A DNA stretch of 64,000 nucleotides, taken from assembly GCA_040779345.1 (NCBI GenBank), contig JBFONU010000017.1:14429-78428 (forward strand), given 5' to 3'. The notes below the pieces were generated by a model. That model was not told the origin of the DNA, ran no database searches, and was given only the letters and a program-made list of their open reading frames with translations. This stretch comes from Thalassotalea_H sp040779345 (GTDB taxonomy: Bacteria; Pseudomonadota; Gammaproteobacteria; Enterobacterales; Alteromonadaceae). Both the position numbers and the translations under genes were made by a program. Position 1 is the first letter of the stretch; every line of letters starts with the position of its first letter. This document shows positions 1 to 9,873 of this stretch, in pieces.

Positions 1-119
1 GTGAAAAAAAACTCACCTCAAACGACAGATTATTGCTGCCTAAAACTGATGTATTCGCTATAATGTTGCGCGCTTAAAATTCGTCTTATTTTCATTCTCA
101 TTCTAAACAGGTATTTTGC

Positions 120-1700
120 ATGTCGGTACAACAGCAGGAAGTCGACTTACGTAGAACGTTTGCGATTATTTCTCACCCTGACGCGGGTAAAACCACGATC
201 ACCGAAAAAGTATTACTCTTTGGTCAAGCTTTACAAAAAGCGGGCACAGTCAAAGGAAAAAAATCAGGTCAACATGCTAAATCTGACTGGATGGAAATGG
301 AAAAAGATCGTGGTATTTCAATCACGACCTCCGTTATGCAATTCCCTTACGATAACTGTTTAGTTAATTTGCTCGATACTCCTGGTCATGAAGACTTTTC
401 AGAAGATACCTACCGAACCTTAACCGCCGTAGATTCATGTCTGATGGTAATCGATGTTGCAAAAGGTGTAGAAGCGAGAACCATAAAATTAATGGAAGTC
501 ACTCGTTTACGTGACACCCCTATTATTACCTTTATGAATAAAATGGATCGTGATGTTCGCGATCCCATGGAAGTCATGGACGAAGTTGAAGAGGTATTAA
601 AAATTAAGTGCGCCCCCATTACATGGCCAATCGGCATGGGGAAAGAATTTAAAGGTGTTTATAACATTTTAACCGATGAAGTAATTCTCTACTCAAGCGG
701 TCAAGGACACACAATTCAAGCAAAACGTATTATTAAAGGCTTGAATAATGCGCAATTAGATACTGAAATAGGCCATTATGCTGATGACTTAAGAGATGAA
801 CTTGAGTTAGTCGTAGGCGCTTCTCATGAATTTAACTTAAACGAATTTTTAGCCGGTGAATTAACGCCTGTATTTTTTGGTACTGCGTTAGGCAATTTTG
901 GTGTCGACCATATGCTTGATGGCTTAACCAAGTGGGCACCTACCCCGCAACCACGTGCGACAGATTTACGCGATGTCAATGCCGAAGAAGAAAAGTTTTC
1001 AGGGTTTGTATTTAAAATCCAAGCCAACATGGATCCTAAACACCGTGACCGAATCGCCTTTATGCGTATCGTTTCTGGGAAGTACGAAAAAGGCATGAAA
1101 ATGCGTCAGGTACGAATCGGCAAGGATGTGAAAATTGCCGATGCAGTCACCTTTATGGCCGGCGATAGATCAAATGTAGAACAAGCTTATGCAGGTGATA
1201 TTATCGGTTTACATAACCACGGCAGCATTCAAATTGGTGATACTTTTACGGCAGGTGAAAGCATCAAGTTCAGTGGTATTCCAAATTTCGCTCCCGAAAT
1301 GTTTCGTCGTATTCGACTTAGAGATCCACTCAAAGCCAAACAATTACAAAAAGGTCTCATTCAGCTTTCTGAAGAAGGCGCCGTACAGGTGTTTCGCCCT
1401 TTCAACTCGAACGACATGATTGTTGGTGCGGTTGGGGTTTTGCAATTTGAAGTGGTGGTACAGCGTTTAAAAACAGAATATAACGTTGACGCTATTTATG
1501 AACCTATTAGTGTAGCAACCGCTCGATGGTGTACTTGTGATGATGAACGAGTGCTAGAACAGTTTCAAAAGAAAGCATACGATAACCTCGCATTAGATGG
1601 TGGTGATAATTTAACTTATATTGCCCCCACAATGGTGAATTTAAATTTAGCGCAAGAACGTCATCCTGACATTACTTTTCACCAAACACGTGAACATTAA
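120..1700 (+). CDS. prfC: Peptide chain release factor 3 (RF3)
   Basis: RF3 is the cytoplasmic translational GTPase that removes RF1/RF2 from the ribosome after peptide release. The G domain is intact: P-loop SHPDAGKTT at residues 18-26, DTPGH at 86-90 and NKMD at 140-143, followed by the EF-G-like domain II and the RF3 C-terminal domain. Its 526 residues match the family length. A TATAAT hexamer lies at 59-64, a plausible -10 element about 55 bases before the start. argS follows 34 bases downstream on the same strand, so co-transcription is possible. The identification is secure. Confidence 0.97.
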   Translation: MSVQQQEVDLRRTFAIISHPDAGKTTITEKVLLFGQALQKAGTVKGKKSGQHAKSDWMEMEKDRGISITTSVMQFPYDNCLVNLLDTPGHEDFSEDTYRTLTAVDSCLMVIDVAKGVEARTIKLMEVTRLRDTPIITFMNKMDRDVRDPMEVMDEVEEVLKIKCAPITWPIGMGKEFKGVYNILTDEVILYSSGQGHTIQAKRIIKGLNNAQLDTEIGHYADDLRDELELVVGASHEFNLNEFLAGELTPVFFGTALGNFGVDHMLDGLTKWAPTPQPRATDLRDVNAEEEKFSGFVFKIQANMDPKHRDRIAFMRIVSGKYEKGMKMRQVRIGKDVKIADAVTFMAGDRSNVEQAYAGDIIGLHNHGSIQIGDTFTAGESIKFSGIPNFAPEMFRRIRLRDPLKAKQLQKGLIQLSEEGAVQVFRPFNSNDMIVGAVGVLQFEVVVQRLKTEYNVDAIYEPISVATARWCTCDDERVLEQFQKKAYDNLALDGGDNLTYIAPTMVNLNLAQERHPDITFHQTREH

Positions 1701-1734
1701 TTGCTAGCTCATTAAGTTAAAAAGATTAAACATT

Positions 1735-3489
1735 ATGAATATTAAGAATTTACTCTCAGAAAAAGTTTCAGCAGCTATGGTTGCTGCCGGTTTGCCCGAA
1801 GATACGAACCCTGCGGTAAGTATTTCTAATCGTGCTAACTTTGGCGACTACCAAGCCAATGGTGTGATGGGTGCGGCGAAAAAGCTTAAAACAAATCCTC
1901 GTGAACTTGCCACAAAAGTCGTTGAACACTTAAACCTTGATGGCATTGCTGGCAAGGTAGAGTTAGCCGGACCTGGTTTTATCAATATTCATTTATCAGA
2001 AGATTGGCTCAGTGAACAATTAGCTATAATGGCAAAGGATAATAATTTAGGTGTAGCACAACGAGATGAGTGTTCAAACGATAGCTCACAAACGGTAGTT
2101 GTTGATTATTCAGCACCAAACCTTGCCAAAGAAATGCACGTAGGTCATTTACGTTCAACCATTATTGGTGATGCGGTAGTGCGCGCATTAGAGTTTCGTG
2201 GTGATAAGGTGATCCGCCAAAATCATATGGGTGATTGGGGCACACAATTTGGTATGTTATTGGCGCATTTAAGCGATAAATTACAAGCTAATGAAGTGGC
2301 AGAAACTGCACTTGCTGATCTCGAAAACTTTTATCGAGAAGCCAAAATACGTTTTGATGACGAAGCAGGCTTTGCTGATCGAGCGCGTGAATATGTGGTT
2401 AAGTTGCAAAGTGGTGATGCTGAATGTGCAACACTTTGGCAGCAATTTATCGATATATCCATTGCCCATAGTGAAGACATATATCAAAAACTCAATGTAA
2501 CGCTTTCTCGTAAAGATATCATGGGCGAAAGTGCTTATAACCCAGACTTGCCTCAGGTGATTGATGAATTAATGGCGAAAGAAATAGCCGTTGAAGATCA
2601 AGGAGCCAAAGTTGTTTTTATAAATGAAATGGCTAATAAAGACGGTGAGCCATCAGTGTTTATCGTACAAAAATCAGGTGGCGGCTATCTTTATGCGACA
2701 ACTGATTTATCAGCATGTCGTTACCGCAGTAACCAGTTAAAGGCAGATCGCATCATAATTTTTACTGATGCTCGCCAAGCACTGCATTTCAAACAAGTAG
2801 AAATTGTGGCGCGTAAAGCCGGATTTTTACCTGAAAATATCGGCTATGATCATTGTCCATTTGGTATGATGATGGGCAATGATGGCAAGCCATTTAAAAC
2901 TCGCACAGGCGGCACAATTAAGTTAGCTGAATTATTAGATGAAGCCGTTATTCGTGCAAAAGATGTTATCAAAGAAAAAAATCCAGATTACGCTGAAGAG
3001 CAATTAACTGAGGTTGCACAAAAAGTTGGTATTGGCGCTGTTAAGTTTGCCGATTTATCAAAAAATAGAACCAGTGATTATATTTTCAATTGGAAAACCA
3101 TGCTGAGCTTTGAAGGGGCAACAGCTCCTTACTTACAATATGCCTATTCACGTATCCAAAGTATTTTTTCTAAAGCGAATATTAACCAAGATTCACTCGC
3201 TGATAACTTTGCGATTATCGAGCCGCAAGAAAAGGCATTAGCATTAAAGTTACTACAACTTGAAGATGTCATTGATGCGGTTATTTCAGAGTGTACGCCT
3301 AATTTACTTTGTAATTATCTCTATGAACTTGCGAGTCTTTATATGAGCTTTTATGAAGCTTGTCCTATATTGAAAGAAGGAATTAATGATTCAATAAAGC
3401 ATTCTCGACTTGCACTTTGTAGACAAATTTCCAAAACATTAAAACAAGGCTTAGATATTTTAGGTATTGACGTTATGGAACGTATGTAA
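1735..3489 (+). CDS. argS: Arginyl-tRNA synthetase
   Basis: This class I aminoacyl-tRNA synthetase charges tRNA-Arg. It carries the class I HIGH-type motif as HVGH at residues 135-138, preceded by the characteristic SAPNLAKEMH stretch. The second catalytic loop appears as KPFKTRTGG, the usual ArgRS variant in place of KMSKS, and the protein ends in the DALR anticodon-binding domain with C-terminal MERM. The N-terminal tRNA-recognition domain is present, and 584 residues is normal. It follows prfC closely and precedes an HDOD gene by 23 bases. tRNA-Arg genes lie at the far end of the window. Confidence 0.97.
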   Translation: MNIKNLLSEKVSAAMVAAGLPEDTNPAVSISNRANFGDYQANGVMGAAKKLKTNPRELATKVVEHLNLDGIAGKVELAGPGFINIHLSEDWLSEQLAIMAKDNNLGVAQRDECSNDSSQTVVVDYSAPNLAKEMHVGHLRSTIIGDAVVRALEFRGDKVIRQNHMGDWGTQFGMLLAHLSDKLQANEVAETALADLENFYREAKIRFDDEAGFADRAREYVVKLQSGDAECATLWQQFIDISIAHSEDIYQKLNVTLSRKDIMGESAYNPDLPQVIDELMAKEIAVEDQGAKVVFINEMANKDGEPSVFIVQKSGGGYLYATTDLSACRYRSNQLKADRIIIFTDARQALHFKQVEIVARKAGFLPENIGYDHCPFGMMMGNDGKPFKTRTGGTIKLAELLDEAVIRAKDVIKEKNPDYAEEQLTEVAQKVGIGAVKFADLSKNRTSDYIFNWKTMLSFEGATAPYLQYAYSRIQSIFSKANINQDSLADNFAIIEPQEKALALKLLQLEDVIDAVISECTPNLLCNYLYELASLYMSFYEACPILKEGINDSIKHSRLALCRQISKTLKQGLDILGIDVMERM

Positions 3490-3512
3490 TTATTCCTTCA
3501 CAAGGAAATTTA

Positions 3513-4631
3513 ATGAAAGTATTACTGATTGATAATAATAATAATGCGTTAGTTAATATCAATGGTTTGTTAAAGCAACAGCTATGCAAAACGGCTTGTG
3601 TAACAAACCCTTTAACTGGATTGAAACTACTGCAAAAACATACTTTTGATGTTGTGGTTGTTGCAGATAAACCAGCAAAAACGTCACTCATTAACTTGTT
3701 AAAAGTGATCAGTATTAAATTTCCTAAATTGATCCGTATCGCTCATGTTGAGCAAGAAGAACAAGAGATAAATGCTATCTCTCATTATGTTTTTACTGCT
3801 CCCGTCGAGCCGATAAAACTGATTAAAACGGTCTTATCTTTTACAAAAAATCACCAACAAATTACTAAAGATATCATTGTAAAATCAGTCGCAAAAGTAC
3901 AAACACTTCCTAGCCCTCCCAAAGTCTACCTGCAACTAAATGCGGTATTAAAAAATAAATGCACCGACTCTGAAAAAATTGCTGATATTATTACTCAAGA
4001 CCCAGCTCTGGCGGCTAAAGTGCTACAATCGGCTAACAATATATTTGGTCAAACAGATAAGCCTTTATCTTCAATTACCGAAGCGATAACTAAACTCGGT
4101 GAAGATACTTTAAGTTGTATCGTTATGACTGCTGAAATGTTTTCCTATCAACCGGACATTCCAAACTATTCTTTAGTTGATGAGCAATTACATTGTTTAG
4201 CTACGGCTAGGTTTGCAGCTTCATTAGTGGCTCCTGAGATAAAACAAGACACTTTACTCGCCGGACTTTTACATGATATTGGCAAGTTAGTGCTGTTTGA
4301 AATAGATAAAGCATTGACATTAAAATATTTTGATAATATTGCCAGAACCTCTGGTGGAGTTGAATTAGAAGAAAAGATATTTTCAACCGACCATTGCCAA
4401 GTGGGTGCTTATTTATTGCATACTTGGAGTTTCCCTTATTATCTTATAGATGCGGTTTTAAAACACCACAGTCCAGAAAAACTGTTGTCAAAAGAATTAG
4501 GCATCACACAAGCGGTATATATTGCCAATACCCTGTTAAAAAAGCGTGATTTAGCTCCTAATTTTGCTAAGCATTTCAATTTAGTTGAAAAAGAAAATAA
4601 ACTAAAAGAGAAAGCACTTAAGTATCTCTAA
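3513..4631 (+). CDS. HDOD-domain signalling protein with degenerate receiver-like N-terminus
   Basis: This is a 372-residue two-part protein. Residues 1-110 look like a response-regulator receiver fold: a KVLLIDNN start and a FDVVVV strand. The usual phospho-acceptor Asp directly after the third strand is not clear (the segment reads VVVVADKP), so it may be a pseudo-receiver. Residues 130-330 are an HDOD domain, including LPSPP, an ITQDPALAAKVLQSAN segment and a retained HDIGKL motif at 254-259. HDOD proteins generally act as scaffolds in stress, motility or second-messenger signalling. The gene sits between argS and the tatD-like gene on the same strand, with gaps of 23 and 16 bases. The specific function is unknown. 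Confidence 0.8.
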   Translation: MKVLLIDNNNNALVNINGLLKQQLCKTACVTNPLTGLKLLQKHTFDVVVVADKPAKTSLINLLKVISIKFPKLIRIAHVEQEEQEINAISHYVFTAPVEPIKLIKTVLSFTKNHQQITKDIIVKSVAKVQTLPSPPKVYLQLNAVLKNKCTDSEKIADIITQDPALAAKVLQSANNIFGQTDKPLSSITEAITKLGEDTLSCIVMTAEMFSYQPDIPNYSLVDEQLHCLATARFAASLVAPEIKQDTLLAGLLHDIGKLVLFEIDKALTLKYFDNIARTSGGVELEEKIFSTDHCQVGAYLLHTWSFPYYLIDAVLKHHSPEKLLSKELGITQAVYIANTLLKKRDLAPNFAKHFNLVEKENKLKEKALKYL

Positions 4632-4647
4632 ATAAACTGAGAGTGAA

Positions 4648-5439
4648 ATGTTCAAGTTTACAGATAGTCACTGTCATATTGATTTTCCTGACTTCGCAGA
4701 AAACCGAACAAAATTATTACAACAATGTAGCTTAGCGAATATTACTAAAATAATCATTCCCGCCGTTTCACCTGACAAGTGGCAAGCTTTGCTTGCACTG
4801 GTTGAAAGCAACAACACTCATTGTCAATTATTTCCCTGTGTTGGTATTCACCCTTGGTATTTATCTCATTTAGACAATAGCCACCTTGCATTACTCGAAC
4901 AAGCAATTTCTCAGCACCAAAATAAGTTGATTGCTGTTGGTGAAACCGGGCTAGACGGTGTTATTGCTAAAGAACAAGACAATTTACAACATCAACAAAC
5001 TTTTTTTGAGTTTCATATTCATATGGCGAATAAATATGCCTTGCCACTTATTATTCATCACCGCCGCACCCATAGCGAAATTTTACAGCAATTAAAGTTA
5101 ACACCCGCAGATCACACTGGGATCATTCATGCTTTTTCGGGGAGTTACCAACAAGGTAAAGCATACATAGACTTAGGTTTTAAATTAGGAGTGGGTGGAA
5201 CAATCACTTACCCTAGAGCAGAAAAAACAAGAAAAGCGATAAAACGTTTTCCTCTCGACGCCTTAGTTCTTGAAACAGACTCACCTGCAATGCCATTATT
5301 TGGCAAACAAGGACAAGTAAATACCCCATTGACGATTATCGAGGTATTTGAAAGTTTAAGTGGGCTCAGAGAAGAGTCAGCACAATGCATCGCACAAACG
5401 ATTGAAAACAATATTCAGCAATTATTTGGAATAAGCTAA
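4648..5439 (+). CDS. TatD-family metal-dependent hydrolase (YjjV-like)
   Basis: This 263-residue TIM-barrel metallohydrolase belongs to the TatD deoxyribonuclease family. Visible metal ligands include the N-terminal HCH (His8, His10), the GETGLD segment near residue 97, the IIHHRR segment, IHAFSG, and the C-terminal LETDSPAM motif. The family includes 3'-5' exonucleases and quality-control nucleases; the substrate here is not evident. Proximity to prfC and the serB region resembles the position of E. coli yjjV, so that orthologue is favoured over tatD itself. Its 3' end overlaps the convergent ahpA-like gene by 18 bases. Confidence 0.88.
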   Translation: MFKFTDSHCHIDFPDFAENRTKLLQQCSLANITKIIIPAVSPDKWQALLALVESNNTHCQLFPCVGIHPWYLSHLDNSHLALLEQAISQHQNKLIAVGETGLDGVIAKEQDNLQHQQTFFEFHIHMANKYALPLIIHHRRTHSEILQQLKLTPADHTGIIHAFSGSYQQGKAYIDLGFKLGVGGTITYPRAEKTRKAIKRFPLDALVLETDSPAMPLFGKQGQVNTPLTIIEVFESLSGLREESAQCIAQTIENNIQQLFGIS

Positions 5440-6039
5440 TCGGTAGCCTTGTCGACTAAAACGATTCAATCCTCGGGTTAAGAAAAACCCGACAACGACC
5501 GCTATAATCATCATAAACCTCACCAGATCATAATGTTGTGCTGAAGCTTGCTCAATGTTTTGAGTGAAAGAATTATTGTCGATGGTGATGCGAATATAGC
5601 CTTGTAATGAATCCGTGCGTAACTCGTTAACAAACGTTGAATACTTTTGGCTTCTATCCGCTTTATTAATTGAAATGCCGAACAAATCATTCATCGAAAT
5701 ATGTGTTTGAGAAGCAAAAAGTAACTGTCCTGTAGGATCATAAAGACTAATATCTTTTAACCATGGACTTTGAGAAATCTCATCAAAATAAGCTTGTATA
5801 TCTTTTGAGTTGTTACGCACTAAAATTTTTATTGTGCTAGTTACTTGGGCTAAATATTGTTTACTGATCAAGTTAAAGTGTTTTTGAGTCGCTTGCTGAT
5901 TATTACTATAACTAAACATCCAAAGATTCATCAAAACAATAATCAGACAAATAGCTATAGCTAATTGCATTATTTTATTATAAATCGAAGATATTTTAGG
6001 GTATAAAGGCTGTTCGGTTTTAGCCATTTGTTGTGCCAT
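5422..6039 (-). CDS. AhpA/YtjB (Smp)-family membrane protein
   Basis: This is a membrane-anchored periplasmic-domain protein of the family of E. coli YtjB/Smp. A transmembrane helix of the type AIAICLIIVLMNLWMF lies near the N-terminus. A periplasmic sensor-like region follows, and a second hydrophobic segment near the C-terminus ends in LTRGLNRFS. The reading frame is open back to 6123, but family members begin shortly before the first helix. The start is therefore placed at 6039 (MAQQMAKTEQ), giving about 205 residues, with 6027 equally possible. The gene is divergent from serB, the same arrangement as in enterics. Function is poorly known. Confidence 0.72.
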   Translation of the reverse strand: MAQQMAKTEQPLYPKISSIYNKIMQLAIAICLIIVLMNLWMFSYSNNQQATQKHFNLISKQYLAQVTSTIKILVRNNSKDIQAYFDEISQSPWLKDISLYDPTGQLLFASQTHISMNDLFGISINKADRSQKYSTFVNELRTDSLQGYIRITIDNNSFTQNIEQASAQHYDLVRFMMIIAVVVGFFLTRGLNRFSRQGYRLAYSK

Positions 6040-6167
6040 AAAGCCGCTTAAAATTAACAACATTATTGACACTATAGAGTGTTCTGTTGTTATTTTAAAT
6101 ATCCAGAGATAATTAATTTCCATCTTCGATTGAAATTTAAACTAATTAAAATTTATAAGGGCTTATT

Positions 6168-7229
6168 GTGTCAATTGTTGTTAACGAAATATCATTAGAA
6201 CCGCTTCTTGAAAAAACTATCGCAAGTTATATTTCAACCACTCAACTGCCCGAAAAGTTACCTTTAGTATGCCAATTAACAGCAACAAAGTTAGTAATTG
6301 ATCAGCAATGTGATGTGCTCATCGCGCAAAACTCTTCTCAAACAACCATAGAAACGCAGCCAACTACTGACATTGAGCTAATTGTTTTTAGTGATCTAAC
6401 ATTTCAACAACTGCTTACGCTAACGACTCAATGTCATATTAAGCTCATCGCACTCAACGCAGTAAATGATAGAAACGCCTTAGTTAGTTACCGATTTGTA
6501 GTGCAATGCGAAGACATCAAACAAGCCAAATCACAATTAGCCACTATCGCATTAGCACAGGGCTTTGAAGCCGCGATAATAGAAAATGCTCCAGAGCTGC
6601 ACAGGCCAGGTGTACTCGTTATGGATATGGACTCTACGACCATTAAAATTGAATGCATCGATGAAATTGCCGCTTTAGCCGGTGTTGGCGAAGAAGTTGC
6701 AGCCGTTACAGAGCAAGCGATGCAAGGTGAATTAGATTTTGCTCAAAGTCTGCATCAAAGAGTAGCAAAGCTTTCTGGAGCCCCTGAAAGCATTTTAGCT
6801 CAAGTTGCTCAAAATATTCCCTTGATGAATGGCTTGGAAAACTTAATCGCTGAGCTTAAAAAGCACCAATGGAAAATAGCGATCGCGTCTGGCGGTTTTA
6901 CCTATTTCGCCGACCATTTAAAAACTTTATTGGCATTGGACGATGCACAGGCCAATGTTTTAGAGATTATCGATAATAAATTAACCGGCAAGGTCATTGG
7001 TGATGTCATAGATGCTCAAGCGAAAGCCGATTGCTTATTACATCTTCAAAACAAATATCAACTCCCTTTTCAGCAAACCGTTGCCATGGGCGATGGTGCC
7101 AATGATTTAGTTATGATGGATGCTGCCCATTTCGGTGTAGCATTTCACGCTAAGCCTATCGTCCTAAAACAAGCGGATAGTGCAATCAACGTTTCTGGGC
7201 TTGACTGTTTATTACATTGGCTAGCCTAA
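6168..7229 (+). CDS. serB: Phosphoserine phosphatase
   Basis: SerB catalyses the last step of serine biosynthesis, hydrolysing phosphoserine. It is a HAD-superfamily enzyme. Motif I DMDST at residues 153-157 supplies the nucleophile and acid/base aspartates, the SGGF segment near 241 is motif II, and MGDGANDL around 307-314 is the metal-binding motif. The roughly 140-residue N-terminal extension resembles the regulatory part of proteobacterial SerB, and 353 residues is within the normal range. The gene is divergent from the ahpA-like gene, with the promoter expected in the gap between them. Confidence 0.96.
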   Translation: MSIVVNEISLEPLLEKTIASYISTTQLPEKLPLVCQLTATKLVIDQQCDVLIAQNSSQTTIETQPTTDIELIVFSDLTFQQLLTLTTQCHIKLIALNAVNDRNALVSYRFVVQCEDIKQAKSQLATIALAQGFEAAIIENAPELHRPGVLVMDMDSTTIKIECIDEIAALAGVGEEVAAVTEQAMQGELDFAQSLHQRVAKLSGAPESILAQVAQNIPLMNGLENLIAELKKHQWKIAIASGGFTYFADHLKTLLALDDAQANVLEIIDNKLTGKVIGDVIDAQAKADCLLHLQNKYQLPFQQTVAMGDGANDLVMMDAAHFGVAFHAKPIVLKQADSAINVSGLDCLLHWLA

Positions 7230-7278
7230 ATAGATAGCTCAATGGTCGGTATAATGACAGAGTGGTTCATATTGAGCT

Positions 7279-9732
7279 TCACTCTTTCATTAATTGAAAT
7301 CGCATCAGAGCTTCTTGAGTAATATCAAAAACTTGAACAATACCAGACACGCTCCAAATTTCTTGCTCTAATTGCTTGCCACGATGAATCGCGTAAGAAC
7401 TGATATAGTTTAGCTCTGGACTTAAATATTGCATGTCGGGTTCATCGGTTCGAGAAACAACCACCTGCAAACAAAAAAACTCACCACGTTTTAACGCATT
7501 TTTGATAAACATTTTCTTCAACGTATCTGACTCTAACTCTGAGTCTAACTTAGTGGTAACCGCTTGATCTACCATTTCGTTTTCTGGATTAATACCGATA
7601 TAGAGAATGTCTGAAATGGGCGCATCATCAGCTTGCATCTTTTTTAATGTCGCGTTCATTAAACTAGTAGCTTTTAAATTATTTAATATCGGATATAAAT
7701 TATAGAGTTTATTGCGATCACTTAATTGCTTACAGTAAGAGAGTATTTTAGCGTTATTATCATTGGTGGTTATCGCCTCAATTTTATAACGACTTCCACT
7801 GGTTTGGATCATTAAACCAATGGTTTTCAAACTAGCACTGTAAATATTACGTAATGCTTTTGCTAAGCCAGGACTTAGCATGGCATATTCGTCAGGTGTT
7901 AGCTTTTCTCTATTTTTTTGAATTAATGCTTTAAAGAAAGTTCGACCAATATGTTGATGCTTTTCAACAAATACACGTAGATTTATCACTGTTTTTGAAC
8001 CGTTTACACGCATCACTTCATAAGGAAGGCTTTTCAATTCAAAAGAAGAAGTAATTTTTTGCAGCTGTGGAAAGGTGATATTAACAATATCACCTTTGGT
8101 CAATACGGATGCCTTTTCTAACTCAACCTTTAAACCAGAGGTTGAAAAGTCATGGGATATCCCTTTCGATGTCACTCCACTCGCATCTATAACGACACTT
8201 GTTTTATACTTAAATCGAGGTTCTTGGCGTTGGTTATTATAATTGATACCAACATCATCAACATCATAATCGGCGTTCACACGTTTGTGACCAAAGCTTT
8301 TCAACTGACTGGTATTAATATCTTCATATGACAACTTTTGATAAAAAGCTAAAATGCCTTTGGTGGTGATACTTTTGGCGACAACAATGGCCATTAATTT
8401 AGAAAGAGACTCTTTCACATCAGCCGGAGTTGCCATATTTAAATATTCATCTTTCTTGGCAAGCGTATTTGCTAACGTTAATGGCGAGTCTGCTAATTCA
8501 GTGTCTAACTCGACATAATTTAATTGAGTGATAGCAAAGCTTTCTTTAGATGCAGCAAAGCCCAAAAACTCCTTCATAAACTTAGCGTCATCATCCAGTT
8601 GAATATTGTCAGCAGTATAAAAGTACATTTTCCCTTGGCTTACATGAATAAAACTGTAAACCAAGACAGATTTCCCCAACATGCTTGCTTTTTTTATTCT
8701 TAAATAACGCTCAGGGGTGATCAAACAACTCAGCGTTGATTGTCGCTTTTCATCTTGCCAATATTGATAAATGTTTTGATTGTTATGACATGTTAATGCA
8801 AATCGAGGAGTCACTCGGCCTTTAACTTCTTCCATAAAAACAGGAAGTTCATTAGATTTTGGTAGAGAAAACTGTTCAAAGCTTCTCGACTGCAACGCAT
8901 TAATTGAATTATCTAAATTAATTTTATAACGACGTTTATTTCCCTGAATAAAGCCTTTTAAGAATTGTCTAAAACCATCTTTGGTTTCAGAAGACGAATA
9001 AACTCGACTCACTCCGACAAATTGCAAGCCATCAATTATTTGTGTATTTCTTACCTCATAGGTAAATTTGTCTTCTTTGCCAAACTGGAAATCCCCTTCT
9101 AGACCAGAAAAGCGGATAGTAATCAACTGCCTAACTTTAATATTTTCAATTTTATTTAAGCGAAATTTACAGCCATTAATACTAACATCTGAGCTAGTGG
9201 CTTCAAGGATATGCTCATCATTAATATAAATATGGATAGGAATAGCAAAATTCATTCGCTCTTCAGAGCGGTTAAAATAGGGACCAAAATTAAAAAGCTG
9301 TGCAGGATATTGCGTTTTTTCAAAGACTTTTGCCGGCCTTTTGACAACATTAGGCGTACTTAATTGATTTTTTTCTTTTTGATAAATAACACGAAAGTTA
9401 TTATCGGTGTTCATCACCGCTTCGTAAACACCAAAGGTATAACCGTTATAATCGGCACAAGCATCTTCAAAAACTTTTATCGCAATATCATCTAAATAAT
9501 GTGTTCTATCATCATGTTCAAATGGTCGACATTCACCGTCAACATGCCCTCGCAAATCAATCAAGCGCGTACAAGGATTAGCTAAACGCTTTAGCTCCAT
9601 CTTCAATAAAAAACGTTCTGTTTTAGGCAGTTTTTTTGTCGCTTCAGCAAATTCAGTTTCAAATTCTTTAGATAATACCGAGCCTCGAAATTCATCGACA
9701 ATGGCTTGGTATTTTGAAAAATCTTTAGTCAT
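7279..9732 (-). CDS. Large protein with two PilZ-type c-di-GMP-binding domains
   Basis: This 817-residue protein has no signal peptide or clear membrane segment. Two PilZ-like modules are visible. The first, around residues 155-200, has RSEERMNF followed by SDVSINGCKF. The second, around 505-545, has RQEPRFKYK followed by HDFSTSGLKVE. These fit the PilZ pattern of an Arg-rich stretch followed by (D/N)xSxxG, so c-di-GMP binding is likely. The rest is not recognised. It stands alone, convergent with serB and divergent from radA. The output pathway (motility, surface attachment) cannot be read from the sequence. Compared with single-domain PilZ proteins it is very long. Confidence 0.78.
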   Translation of the reverse strand: MTKDFSKYQAIVDEFRGSVLSKEFETEFAEATKKLPKTERFLLKMELKRLANPCTRLIDLRGHVDGECRPFEHDDRTHYLDDIAIKVFEDACADYNGYTFGVYEAVMNTDNNFRVIYQKEKNQLSTPNVVKRPAKVFEKTQYPAQLFNFGPYFNRSEERMNFAIPIHIYINDEHILEATSSDVSINGCKFRLNKIENIKVRQLITIRFSGLEGDFQFGKEDKFTYEVRNTQIIDGLQFVGVSRVYSSSETKDGFRQFLKGFIQGNKRRYKINLDNSINALQSRSFEQFSLPKSNELPVFMEEVKGRVTPRFALTCHNNQNIYQYWQDEKRQSTLSCLITPERYLRIKKASMLGKSVLVYSFIHVSQGKMYFYTADNIQLDDDAKFMKEFLGFAASKESFAITQLNYVELDTELADSPLTLANTLAKKDEYLNMATPADVKESLSKLMAIVVAKSITTKGILAFYQKLSYEDINTSQLKSFGHKRVNADYDVDDVGINYNNQRQEPRFKYKTSVVIDASGVTSKGISHDFSTSGLKVELEKASVLTKGDIVNITFPQLQKITSSFELKSLPYEVMRVNGSKTVINLRVFVEKHQHIGRTFFKALIQKNREKLTPDEYAMLSPGLAKALRNIYSASLKTIGLMIQTSGSRYKIEAITTNDNNAKILSYCKQLSDRNKLYNLYPILNNLKATSLMNATLKKMQADDAPISDILYIGINPENEMVDQAVTTKLDSELESDTLKKMFIKNALKRGEFFCLQVVVSRTDEPDMQYLSPELNYISSYAIHRGKQLEQEIWSVSGIVQVFDITQEALMRFQLMKE

Positions 9733-9873
9733 TTAGGTTTCTATTTCTATTACACTAGTGAGTAATTAATACCTTTATTTTCAAAGGAATCATTATAAAT
9801 TGCTTCACTTAAATGTTATATCATTATATTTTAAATAACATTAAGCAATAACCATACCCTATAAAGGCTGAAT

